Assembly (NCBI GenBank): GCA_024695815.1
Contig: JAILHK010000010.1
Location: 25,893-89,892, forward strand
From: Prevotella sp.
GTDB lineage: Bacteria > Bacteroidota > Bacteroidia > Bacteroidales > Bacteroidaceae
Length of the DNA stretch: 64,000 nt
Direction of reading: 5' to 3'
Of this stretch, positions 17,512 to 26,000 are shown piece after piece. The notes under the pieces are model-generated. The model saw only the letters and a program-made list of their open reading frames with translations, made no database searches and was not told the origin of the DNA. The stretch's first letter is position 1; every line of letters begins with the position of its first letter. Position numbers and translations under genes: made by a program.

Positions 17512-19515
17512 ATGGAACCTAGAAGATTATTCCTTACATCTTTGGCTATTGCAGCATCACTGCATTTGGGCGCACGGCCTGTCATGCCACCATTGTTTAC
17601 AGACAACATGGTCATTCAACAACAAACAAAGGCGCCCATTTGGGGCAAAGCAAAAGCAAGTAAAAAAATCACTGTCAAAGCCTCATGGGACAACACCACC
17701 GTTACCACCACATCTGATGCTAAAGGGTACTGGCGAACAACATTGCAAACGCCACAAGCAGGAGGTCCCTATACTATCACCATCAGCGACGGTCAGAAAA
17801 TCACATTGAAAAACGTGATGGTTGGCGAGGTATGGCTCTGCTCAGGGCAATCAAACATGGAAATGCCTATTGACGGATGGTCACAAGTTAATAATTTTAA
17901 ACAAGAGAAGCAAGAGGCCAATCAATATACCAATATCCGACTATTACAAGTCCGAAAGAACACATCGCCAAAACCACTGAATGACATGGAAACCAATTTA
18001 GGTGGTGGATGGCAGATCTGTTCGGCTCAAAGCGTAAAAGAATTCTCTGCTACGGGGTATTTCTTCGGTCGAGAAATTCACAAATACCGCAACGTTCCCG
18101 TGGGACTGATTGATGCGTCATGGGGTGGCACCTTCATTGAGCCGTGGACCAGCGCCGAAGCACTCAGTCTGCATCCCGACATGACAGAGGCATTGAACGA
18201 CGTCAGCAAACTCCCCACCGACAAGACCGAGCGAGATAATATCTACCTCAACCAACTGAACCAGTGGAAACAGCAGGAACGCAGCCTCGACCCAGGATAT
18301 GAGGGAGAGAAACCACTCTGGGCGATGACCTCGTTCGACGACAGTCAGTGGCCTGAGATGACGATCCCTGTGCAGTGGGAAAAGGCCGGACTGACCAACT
18401 ATGACGGTGCTGCATGGCTACGTCGCACGATAGACATACCCGCATCATGGGCTGGTAAGGAAGTGAAGCTGTCTATGGGCGGACTCGTTGACGACATCGA
18501 CTTCACCTACTTCAACGGCATACAGGTGGGCCAGACCAACAACTATGGTGAGAAACGCGACTACACCATTCCTTCACGATGTGTAAAAGCGGGCCGCTCT
18601 ACACTCGCCGTACACATCATTGACACCGGTGGCGACGGTGGTATCTACAGTCCTGCCGACCAACTCTATCTGGAGTGCCGCGGTGAACGCATCTCGCTGG
18701 CTGGCGAATGGCATTATAAAGCCACCACACCCATGGCCTCACTGCCTCGCATTCCCGTCAACAACACGTCATCACCTAATCAGGTAACTGTGCTCTACAA
18801 CGCCATGATTAACCCACTCGTCGGCTTCGCTATCCGCGGCACCATCTGGTATCAGGGCTGCAACAACGAGCACAAAGGCTATCAGTACCGCGAACTGCTG
18901 CCGCTGATGATTCGCGACTGGCGCCATAAATGGGGCTACAACTTCCCCTTCTACATCGTTCAACTGGCCAACTACAAACAGCTTCAAACCGAACCTGGTG
19001 ACGATGAATGGGCTGAAGTGCGCGAAGCACAGGCCATGGCCGCCCAACACGTAGAGAACTCTGGACTGGCATGCCTCATTGACATTGGCGAAGCTGGCGA
19101 CATTCATCCACGCAACAAGCAGGAGGTGGGCCGCCGCTTAGGACTGGTGGCTCGCGCAAAGACCTATGGCGAACAACTGGAATATGCCGGACCTACCTAC
19201 AACGGCTATCAGATTGAAGACAACGCCATTCGTATCTGCTTCACCCATGCCGACGGTTTACGCACGTCTGACGGAGGCCCCCTGAAGGGATTTGCAATTG
19301 CAGGAAGCGACCATCGCTGGCATTGGGCCAACGCACGCATTGAGGGACAGACCGTCGTCATATCTTGTCCTGAGGTGGCATCGCCTGTGGCCGTTCGCTA
19401 TGCATGGCATGTCAACCCCCTCTGCAATCTGCAGAACGCAGCAGGTCTGCCCTGTGTGCCTTTCCGCACCGACGACTGGCCTGGCCTGTCTATCAACAAT
19501 CACAACGCCAACTGA
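17512..19515 (+). CDS. Sialate O-acetylesterase-type carbohydrate esterase
   Basis: This 667-residue secreted protein has an SGNH-type esterase fold. The catalytic serine is in CSGQSNMEMP (S114), and the Asp/His pair is in GDIHPRN (D530, H532). A GH2-like jelly-roll insert (about 260-400, AAWLRRTIDIPASWAGKEVKLSMGGLVD) splits the esterase domain, as is usual in Bacteroidetes members. The family was named for 9-O-acetyl sialic acid, but many members remove acetyl groups from plant glycans. With no sialidase nearby and several galactosidase-like enzymes around it, a role in deacetylating a plant-type glycan is the better guess. It has its own promoter and faces the convergent GH-D gene across a shared terminator. 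Confidence 0.85.
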   Translation: MEPRRLFLTSLAIAASLHLGARPVMPPLFTDNMVIQQQTKAPIWGKAKASKKITVKASWDNTTVTTTSDAKGYWRTTLQTPQAGGPYTITISDGQKITLKNVMVGEVWLCSGQSNMEMPIDGWSQVNNFKQEKQEANQYTNIRLLQVRKNTSPKPLNDMETNLGGGWQICSAQSVKEFSATGYFFGREIHKYRNVPVGLIDASWGGTFIEPWTSAEALSLHPDMTEALNDVSKLPTDKTERDNIYLNQLNQWKQQERSLDPGYEGEKPLWAMTSFDDSQWPEMTIPVQWEKAGLTNYDGAAWLRRTIDIPASWAGKEVKLSMGGLVDDIDFTYFNGIQVGQTNNYGEKRDYTIPSRCVKAGRSTLAVHIIDTGGDGGIYSPADQLYLECRGERISLAGEWHYKATTPMASLPRIPVNNTSSPNQVTVLYNAMINPLVGFAIRGTIWYQGCNNEHKGYQYRELLPLMIRDWRHKWGYNFPFYIVQLANYKQLQTEPGDDEWAEVREAQAMAAQHVENSGLACLIDIGEAGDIHPRNKQEVGRRLGLVARAKTYGEQLEYAGPTYNGYQIEDNAIRICFTHADGLRTSDGGPLKGFAIAGSDHRWHWANARIEGQTVVISCPEVASPVAVRYAWHVNPLCNLQNAAGLPCVPFRTDDWPGLSINNHNAN

Positions 19516-19534
19516 TTGATTTCCACATACAGAA

Positions 19535-19573
19535 AAGTGCCACACCATCTCAGTGGTGCGGCACTTCTTTTTT
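19535..19573. terminator. Terminator between convergent genes
   Basis: Arms 19535-19547 and 19554-19566 (AAGTGCCACACCA with one mismatch) are followed by a T-run. It lies between the esterase stop and the convergent GH-D stop. Confidence 0.8.
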
Positions 19574-21911
19574 ATTCATGCTTTACTTTCTTCCCGTCTA
19601 TCACGTAGATGCCTGGTTGCAACGTTTCTGGATCAGCCTTCAACGGGCGTCCATCAATCGCATAGATACCTATATGGCGAGGCCTCTGGTTCATCGTGTT
19701 TGGCTGGATACCATCCACGCCACCAGATTCACTTACCGACAGCGCCGGCCCATCATCAACGCCATTGACCTTCCTGATGCGATAGATGCGTGCATCCCGA
19801 GCAGGCACCGTAGCCGTGAACTTTCCTTCGTTGTTCAGATGAACCGTCGCACCGGTCCACAACTCCTTAATCTCAGCCACATTGCTCACATCCATACCAA
19901 CGTGATAATATACATCGATATCCCAATTAGCTGTGTTTGAATTGAAGAGTGTACTTGAATTATAGTTCAAGCAAGCCACATAGACATACTGCGACGTTTC
20001 ATAAACAAAGATATTCTCTGCACCGCTTTCGCCAGCCCAATGGCCGAAAGCCGGTCGGAAGGCTCGACAAGTCTGTACGGCGTGCATCAAGTCGGTATTG
20101 TTGGCCAGGAGTGACCGCGCATAAGTTTTGCTTTGTGCTGTGTTCGAATAACCATAGTTCACACCACTGAAGTTGTCACCCATCAAGAAGATGCCCGTCA
20201 CCAATCCCGAGGTAAGACGTGCGCGGCATTCTGCGGCACTGTGAGAGCCATTCTTATCCACCATGACAAGCTGATCGGGGTCTTGTGCGAAATAGCATTC
20301 GTCCAGCCACCAGCCAAACGAAGTACTGTTCAGACAATACTTGGTATCGCTGATACTGCGAAAGACATCACACGAGATGCGACGACTGTGGCCAAACTGA
20401 TGTGGAAAGGCCGGTGCGATGCTCAGATCCACATAAAGGCCACCATCCCCCCACAGGTCGAGAATCTTCTGTTTGAATCGGTTCATGCCCTGATTATATG
20501 CCTCCATACCGGTATGCACGTTGGAGTCGTACCATGCATCGGCCTCAATGGCTCCCTGCGACAGGAAGTCCACTTTCACGTAGCCTATGCCATAATTGTA
20601 GAACTGCTGCAGGCGCTCCTCCATCTTTGCAATGACAGCAGGATGCGTAGGATCCAGGCAGTAGGCACCGTCCAGGGTCTTATAGCTGCCATTCTGCTTC
20701 AGGCACACGTCACGATGCTTATAGCTTCCATAGAATGTCTGGTCCAGGTCATTCTCGCTGATCCAGTCAACCCACGGACCAAAATAAAGCCCGGGAATCA
20801 TGTTGTGCTGACGACAATAGTCGAACACGGCATTACGATTGTTGTCCGAGAGGAAGTCCCACCACGAGTCAAGATCGAAGACCACCTGCCCCTGACTGTC
20901 ACCAAAGCCATACGGCATGAGTTCCTCGGCAATAAACTTTGCCGTATTTAGCACACAGTGGTCGCGATATTCATATTGTACATTGGTCTGCAGCACGCCC
21001 CATGAGTTCCAGCCTACGGGTTTGGCTCCATGCCACTCCCAGCGAGGTACCACACGGGTGCATGCCCGGCCATAGGTCTCCATGCCCACGCGCCAGTCGT
21101 CAAACCATCCCACCATGAAGCGCGACGAACTCACCGAGGTGCCATGCACCATGCCGTGAGCCATGTTCTGGTCGTGCGTAAACGAACTGGTATAGCCTGA
21201 GCGCAGTTCGAAGTAGTTCACCTTGTAGTTGTTGGCTGCCACCACCTTTGCACAGTTCTTCCAATGATCGTGATCGAGGGCTCCCATAACGAGTCCATGG
21301 CGGGTGGTTCCGTTAAAAAGAGCTATCACCGAATTACTCTCATGAGTGGTGTTCATTGGGCGTGATTGGTATTTCACATACTCATCATTGTCCCAAGGAA
21401 CCCAAAGCATACGATTGTCATTATTATAGGATCCATTCATAAAAATAGCCTCTTGACTAGAGCGTAAAGGCAACACATAGTTTGTTTTGATTTCTCGACC
21501 GTTTGTATTTGCCACAGTTAGCTGACAAACAAAATAATCTACATCATTATAAAACACGAAATCTTGTACTAATTGCGAGCCATCGCCACTATAGTTTGGC
21601 CAGTTGAATGTATAAAGAATACTATATTTGGTTCCTGTGCCGAAACTATCAGAATAGTTATCTATTCTTGTCAAGGTCCAAGAGGCTGCATCTTTTGTTT
21701 CCGGCCAATAAGCACCAGAGTTATCATCTGCGAAGTAATACCCTGCCGAACCATATACACCAGTAAAGAGCATGGAATTGTCATAAGAAATAGACATATA
21801 CTTCGTGGACTCATCAAAATGGATGTTCCAACGTCCTTCGCTGATATTGAATGCTGACATTCGGAAGATGTTCAGGACTAGTATCAAAATGGTTAATATA
21901 ATTCTATTCAT
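19572..21911 (-). CDS. Secreted clan GH-D (GH27/GH36-like) glycosidase, third paralog
   Basis: The protein has 779 residues and a signal peptide. It has the same architecture as the 745- and 658-residue paralogs: an N-terminal beta-sandwich and a barrel with GWNSWGVLQT and DLDSWWDFL. The predicted nucleophile is in YVKVDFL (D448) and the acid/base in SCDVF (D515). The region between them (AIEADAWYDSNVHTGMEAYNQGM) is strongly similar to the paralogs. The C-terminus (IGIYAIDGRPL...GIYVIDGKKV) is a sorting-like tail. It lies 83 nt downstream of the FG-GAP protein gene on the same strand, so the two are probably co-transcribed. The Ala-Trp after the acid/base Asp in the paralogs is Val-Phe here, which may shift specificity. 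Exact substrate unknown. Confidence 0.8.
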   Translation of the reverse strand: MNRIILTILILVLNIFRMSAFNISEGRWNIHFDESTKYMSISYDNSMLFTGVYGSAGYYFADDNSGAYWPETKDAASWTLTRIDNYSDSFGTGTKYSILYTFNWPNYSGDGSQLVQDFVFYNDVDYFVCQLTVANTNGREIKTNYVLPLRSSQEAIFMNGSYNNDNRMLWVPWDNDEYVKYQSRPMNTTHESNSVIALFNGTTRHGLVMGALDHDHWKNCAKVVAANNYKVNYFELRSGYTSSFTHDQNMAHGMVHGTSVSSSRFMVGWFDDWRVGMETYGRACTRVVPRWEWHGAKPVGWNSWGVLQTNVQYEYRDHCVLNTAKFIAEELMPYGFGDSQGQVVFDLDSWWDFLSDNNRNAVFDYCRQHNMIPGLYFGPWVDWISENDLDQTFYGSYKHRDVCLKQNGSYKTLDGAYCLDPTHPAVIAKMEERLQQFYNYGIGYVKVDFLSQGAIEADAWYDSNVHTGMEAYNQGMNRFKQKILDLWGDGGLYVDLSIAPAFPHQFGHSRRISCDVFRSISDTKYCLNSTSFGWWLDECYFAQDPDQLVMVDKNGSHSAAECRARLTSGLVTGIFLMGDNFSGVNYGYSNTAQSKTYARSLLANNTDLMHAVQTCRAFRPAFGHWAGESGAENIFVYETSQYVYVACLNYNSSTLFNSNTANWDIDVYYHVGMDVSNVAEIKELWTGATVHLNNEGKFTATVPARDARIYRIRKVNGVDDGPALSVSESGGVDGIQPNTMNQRPRHIGIYAIDGRPLKADPETLQPGIYVIDGKKVKHE

Positions 21912-21994
21912 CGGTAATTAAGTTAGTATTATTAATAAAGGAGGGCATGTTCTTATCATTTTGAACATGCCCCATACGAGAATAAGAATGTGAG

Positions 21995-24070
21995 TTATTT
22001 GATAATCTTAGTAATTTGATGATCCTTCTCCATAATAAATAGGCCATGGCCAAGGCTATTCATATTATTGCCCACATACCGACCATTGGCATCGTATATG
22101 CTAGGTACTGACATTTGAGTCGTATTTATATTATGGATACCATTTGTAGCACTTACTGTAGTCTTGGTAAAAGTGCTCGTAGTCCAGTCGTTCTTCAAAG
22201 TCTGCACACCAACCTCATACTCTCCTTTGGGCAGGTTGATAGTATATGACATAGCTGTAGGATCCTCGCTACGAAGAGCAACACCAAGTGAGTTCGTTGT
22301 ACGAAGAGCGCCGGTCTCGATATCTGCAGGAATAAGCTGACTTATCCAGCCTGTTTCCGTACTCTTCACATAAAGATTATAAGCATATCCAGGGTTCATG
22401 TCATCACCTGACCAACTGATAGTCAGTTTTCCCTCTTCATCCTGTTCTGCCTTAACATTAGTTGGCGCATCAGGTGTTTCTATTCCATCTGTAAGTTGGC
22501 TTTCCCAAATTCCGAAATCAAACCAATAGTCGCCAATCACATCTAGCGCACCGTCTCCATTGACGTCACCTAGAGTCAAATAAGCTGTATTAGGATCTCC
22601 AAAATCTGTGTCGAGCGAGAATGTGCCATCGGTATTTTGGGTATGAATACGAGCACCCCAACCTTTTTCTTCAACATCGGTCCAACCATAAGAGAATACA
22701 TCTACAAGACCATCGTGGTTGATGTCAACCAGGTTAGCATATGCAGCGCTAGCACCATAGAGGCCATTGCCCTGACCTACAGAACTGCGTGTAAAGTTGA
22801 ACTCGCCATCACCATCGTTCAGATAGACATCGCCAGCCTTGGGCATACCCTCACCGCTCTGCGTACCAAAGATCACGATGTCGAGCCAACCGTCGTTGTT
22901 CATGTCGGCCACCTGCAGCTCACTTTCATACACCGCAGCAAAACTCTTACCCTCAAGGTTTACCTCCTCGAAAGTGCCGTCCTGCTTATTCTCGTAGATG
23001 TATAAAGAGATGGCGTCGTCATCGTTGCTCCATCCGGTAGAGATGATGTCCAGCCAGCCATCGCCGTTCAGATCGCCAAAGGCTATGGCACCGTGACTCA
23101 TGGGCTTTGCCTTCATCGTGGGCTCCATCTGTCCTGACTCTACATTGGCTTCAAACAGGTCGGCAGGTTTCTGGTTCTGATCGAAAGGAATGGGCTTGAA
23201 CACGTTGGCCTGTGTGAATGTGCCATCGCCATTGTTATGATAGAGAGCCACCAGGCGTTCGCCAGTCTCCTCATCATTATCCATCCACTTGTGATAGCAC
23301 TGAATGAGCACATCGGTATAACCATCGTGGTCGTAGTCGCCGAAGGCAATGCTCGAGTTGGCACGGTTGCCCAGAGAATAGGTGTTCTCGTTACCACCCT
23401 TGGGGAAGGGACATGGCTGCAGTTCGAAGATGCCCTCAGCATTCTGCAACTGGAAAGCTACATACTGGGTGTCGTCGCCCACCTTCTGTCCGCTATACTC
23501 CGAGAACTTCCAGCCCCATTCATCCTGACCATATATATAGGCATCAAGACGACCGTCGTTGTTGGCGTCGAAGAAGTGATAGCCACCCCACGTGGTTGGC
23601 AGCAGACCATGAGCCTCGGTGCTGGTGCGTGCGCCCTCGCCCCAGTGATGCCAAGAGCTGGCCACTTCGTGGGTGTAGTTGCCGCCACCCTGATTAAAGA
23701 ATATATTGGCCGTACAAGCCCAACTCAGCGAGAACCACGAGTTGGGATCTTCCGCATTGCCCTGCACAGCCCATTTGGTGTGTTTCTCCAGAATTTTGTT
23801 GTCTGTTCCATCGAGGACGTAGTTACCCTCTGGATCAGTCTTGAAGGTCACATCTCCAGAACCATCCTTGTCATTGTCGGGTCGATACTGTCCGCCATAG
23901 ACCACATCGAGTTTACCATCGCCATTGACATCGGCAAAGGTCACAATACCACGGTGCAAGGGCATGAACTTCTCCTGGTTCTGTTCCTGTTCCACCTGTT
24001 TAAACGACTGTGCCTGCGCCGACAGAGTCGAACCCAGTAGCAAGGTCATAAGTAATGTAGAATGTTTCAT
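21995..24070 (-). CDS. Secreted FG-GAP/VCBS repeat protein with fibronectin III-like domain
   Basis: The protein has 691 residues with a signal peptide (cleavage near SAQA). At least seven DxNxDGxxD-type calcium-binding repeats are visible (ADVNGDGKLDVV, DANNDGRLDAY, GDYDHDGYTDVL, GDLNGDGWLDII, ADMNNDGWLDIV, DINHDGLVDVF, GDVNGDGALDVI). They should form a beta-propeller over residues 40-510. A fibronectin III-like segment follows (about 525-620, PDAPTNVKAEQDEEGKLTISWSG), then a C-terminal sorting-like tail. No catalytic motif is visible. Such propellers are binding or adhesive domains; some resemble lectins or lyases. Its pairing with a GH-D gene suggests it binds the same glycan at the surface. 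Function inferred. Confidence 0.8.
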   Translation of the reverse strand: MKHSTLLMTLLLGSTLSAQAQSFKQVEQEQNQEKFMPLHRGIVTFADVNGDGKLDVVYGGQYRPDNDKDGSGDVTFKTDPEGNYVLDGTDNKILEKHTKWAVQGNAEDPNSWFSLSWACTANIFFNQGGGNYTHEVASSWHHWGEGARTSTEAHGLLPTTWGGYHFFDANNDGRLDAYIYGQDEWGWKFSEYSGQKVGDDTQYVAFQLQNAEGIFELQPCPFPKGGNENTYSLGNRANSSIAFGDYDHDGYTDVLIQCYHKWMDNDEETGERLVALYHNNGDGTFTQANVFKPIPFDQNQKPADLFEANVESGQMEPTMKAKPMSHGAIAFGDLNGDGWLDIISTGWSNDDDAISLYIYENKQDGTFEEVNLEGKSFAAVYESELQVADMNNDGWLDIVIFGTQSGEGMPKAGDVYLNDGDGEFNFTRSSVGQGNGLYGASAAYANLVDINHDGLVDVFSYGWTDVEEKGWGARIHTQNTDGTFSLDTDFGDPNTAYLTLGDVNGDGALDVIGDYWFDFGIWESQLTDGIETPDAPTNVKAEQDEEGKLTISWSGDDMNPGYAYNLYVKSTETGWISQLIPADIETGALRTTNSLGVALRSEDPTAMSYTINLPKGEYEVGVQTLKNDWTTSTFTKTTVSATNGIHNINTTQMSVPSIYDANGRYVGNNMNSLGHGLFIMEKDHQITKIIK

Positions 24071-24128
24071 AAAAGATAAAGTTGTTTTTAGTTAATGATT
24101 ATATGATCTCATAAAGTTTTCACGGCTA

Positions 24129-24136
24129 CAAAAGTA
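24129..24136 (-). promoter_or_regulatory. -7 element upstream of the FG-GAP gene
   Basis: On the minus strand TACTTTTG lies about 60 nt before the ATG. No TTTG -33 element is seen at the usual distance. Confidence 0.45.
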
Positions 24137-24216
24137 GCTATAATTAGGCACACTCCACTATAACGTCTGTGGTGAAAGATATAAGGAATGTGCCTAAATG
24201 ATGTTTCTTCAATATT

Positions 24217-24230
24217 GGTGCAACAAATGT
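24217..24230 (-). promoter_or_regulatory. Candidate regulator motif, ACATTTGTTGCACC
   Basis: On the minus strand this word matches ACGTTTGTCGCACC at 15002-15015 at 12 of 14 positions. It lies about 80 nt upstream of the -7 element of the FG-GAP gene, a distance similar to that at the GH36 gene. The rest of 24071-24286 holds no other feature I can support. Confidence 0.4.
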
Positions 24231-24286
24231 GTCATTTTGCGATTGTTTTTTTCCTACAGGTGCCTATTTTCCTGCTGACTATCAGT

Positions 24287-25987
24287 CTATTTATCGTGCG
24301 CAAACCACTCTGTAAGGTTCAGAAGTCGCTGCTCGGTGGCGGCGTCGTCTTCATACTTACGGCTCACCTTCCTTGCCATGAATGCAGGATGGTTGTCGCG
24401 ATGGTGGGAAATGCGCAAGAGGTCAAAGAAACGGTTACCCTCGAAACAACTTTCAGCTGCCATCTCATCGAGGATGGCACGTTCCACATAGTCTATGGAG
24501 TCAACGCCAGCAGGAATAATATACTGAGTCTTATCCCAGCGGATGCCAACTCCCAGGCCACGTGCTGCGGTGCCGATATTCTGGTCATACTGTGAAGCGC
24601 GGAAGTCGATATAACTGGGATAGCGCTGCATCTCGAGCGTATCCACACGATGCTGGATGGTGTCGTACATCACGGCGTTCAGTCCATACTTCAGCACGGC
24701 AAAAGCGGTGGTGGGGAAACCTGCACGGTTGATAGCCTCGGCATAGCGAAGATACACCGTGGAAGGACGCAAGACGGCAAGTGATGTGAGTGGACGACGG
24801 TTCAACAGGTCGGTCTCGCTGCCAGAAAGATTATTATAGAACTTCGTGATATAGAGGGGAGAAGAGGCTGCGCCACGTGCCGCGATGGTAGGTCCGAAGG
24901 CATCGCCGATGCGTTTGCCGTTCGACAGTTCTGCCACGCCGCGCAGGTCGCCATAGAAGAAGCGCGAGATGGCCTGTCCGTTGTCAGTATGGAAGTGTGT
25001 GCGCTGCTGCATCCAGTCGGTAAAAGACTTCACAGGAAGTAATGCCGGTGCATGGAACTCTGAAGAGAGTCCGTCGTCATAGGTCAGTTTGCGCAACTGA
25101 CTGTGTGCTGAGCGCAGATTGCTGTCGAAGACCTGTCGGGTGATCATCTCTGAGACATACGCACGCAGATGACCGTTGTTCAACTCCTGTCGGGTGGCAG
25201 TGCGCCATGTGTTGGCATAACCGCTGCCCACCGTGAGACGTCGCTGGCGTATCAGCTCGTAATAGGCGCTGGCTGCTTCTTCGTACCTATTATTATATAG
25301 ATACAAGTCGCCAAGGAGCATCGTCGTAGGCAGGAAGAACTCCGAGCTATTCCAACCATCTATGCTGCCATAGTCCAAGGCACGGATGTTGGCGAAAGGC
25401 TCCAGGTCGGCTATCAGCAGTAAAGAAAGCGCATCCAGGTCGATTTCCGTGTCATGAAGCGCAGCAGCACTGCTGACATCTGTCAGAGGTTCGGTGAAGT
25501 AATTCACCTTACCAAAGATCAGTGCCATCTGCCAATAGGTATAGGCCCGCAGTGTCTTCACCTGCGCATACTCTGGCAGCAGCACTTTGGTCTGTCCCTC
25601 AACAAGGGTGGTATCCATGTGCGACAGGATGTAGTTGCAGTTATTGATGATCGCATAGAAATCGCGAGCCTGAGCATAAGCGTTATCCGACGAGAACTGC
25701 AGGTGGTCGATAGCCTGCAGATCCGTAGATGCCACCTGTGGATCTACCGTCATCAGGTCGCCACGCAACTCACCCATCAGCACGATGCGGTCGGCCACCT
25801 GCTGCAGTTGGGCCAGAACGCCAATAACCGAGTAGATAGAGTCGTTGGCCTGGTTCAGCTGATGCTGGTTGTCATAGGCCACCCGATGGTTGTCGATCTC
25901 CATCATATCCGAACAAGAGAAGAGCGCTGCGCCAAGGCAACAGCAAACAAGCGCCTTACGAAATATATTATATATTCTTTGGTTCAT
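24287..25987 (-). CDS. SusD/RagB family glycan-binding lipoprotein (second system)
   Basis: The 566-residue protein has lipobox LFSC (Cys about 25). The SusD N-terminal helical pattern follows, with MGELRGDLM in the place of the usual W/GELRSDN motif, then YYxxINNCNYIL-type and QVKTLRAYTYWQMALIFGKV segments. The C-terminal end has the family motif AILDEMAAESCFEGNRFFDLLRI. SusD proteins sit on the cell surface, bind glycan and form the lid of the SusC transporter. It is the last gene of the seven-gene operon, 13 nt after its SusC partner, and it is divergent from the other SusD in this operon. Family call is firm; ligand unknown. Confidence 0.9.
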   Translation of the reverse strand: MNQRIYNIFRKALVCCCLGAALFSCSDMMEIDNHRVAYDNQHQLNQANDSIYSVIGVLAQLQQVADRIVLMGELRGDLMTVDPQVASTDLQAIDHLQFSSDNAYAQARDFYAIINNCNYILSHMDTTLVEGQTKVLLPEYAQVKTLRAYTYWQMALIFGKVNYFTEPLTDVSSAAALHDTEIDLDALSLLLIADLEPFANIRALDYGSIDGWNSSEFFLPTTMLLGDLYLYNNRYEEAASAYYELIRQRRLTVGSGYANTWRTATRQELNNGHLRAYVSEMITRQVFDSNLRSAHSQLRKLTYDDGLSSEFHAPALLPVKSFTDWMQQRTHFHTDNGQAISRFFYGDLRGVAELSNGKRIGDAFGPTIAARGAASSPLYITKFYNNLSGSETDLLNRRPLTSLAVLRPSTVYLRYAEAINRAGFPTTAFAVLKYGLNAVMYDTIQHRVDTLEMQRYPSYIDFRASQYDQNIGTAARGLGVGIRWDKTQYIIPAGVDSIDYVERAILDEMAAESCFEGNRFFDLLRISHHRDNHPAFMARKVSRKYEDDAATEQRLLNLTEWFAHDK

Positions 25988-26000
25988 CGTTATAGTAATA

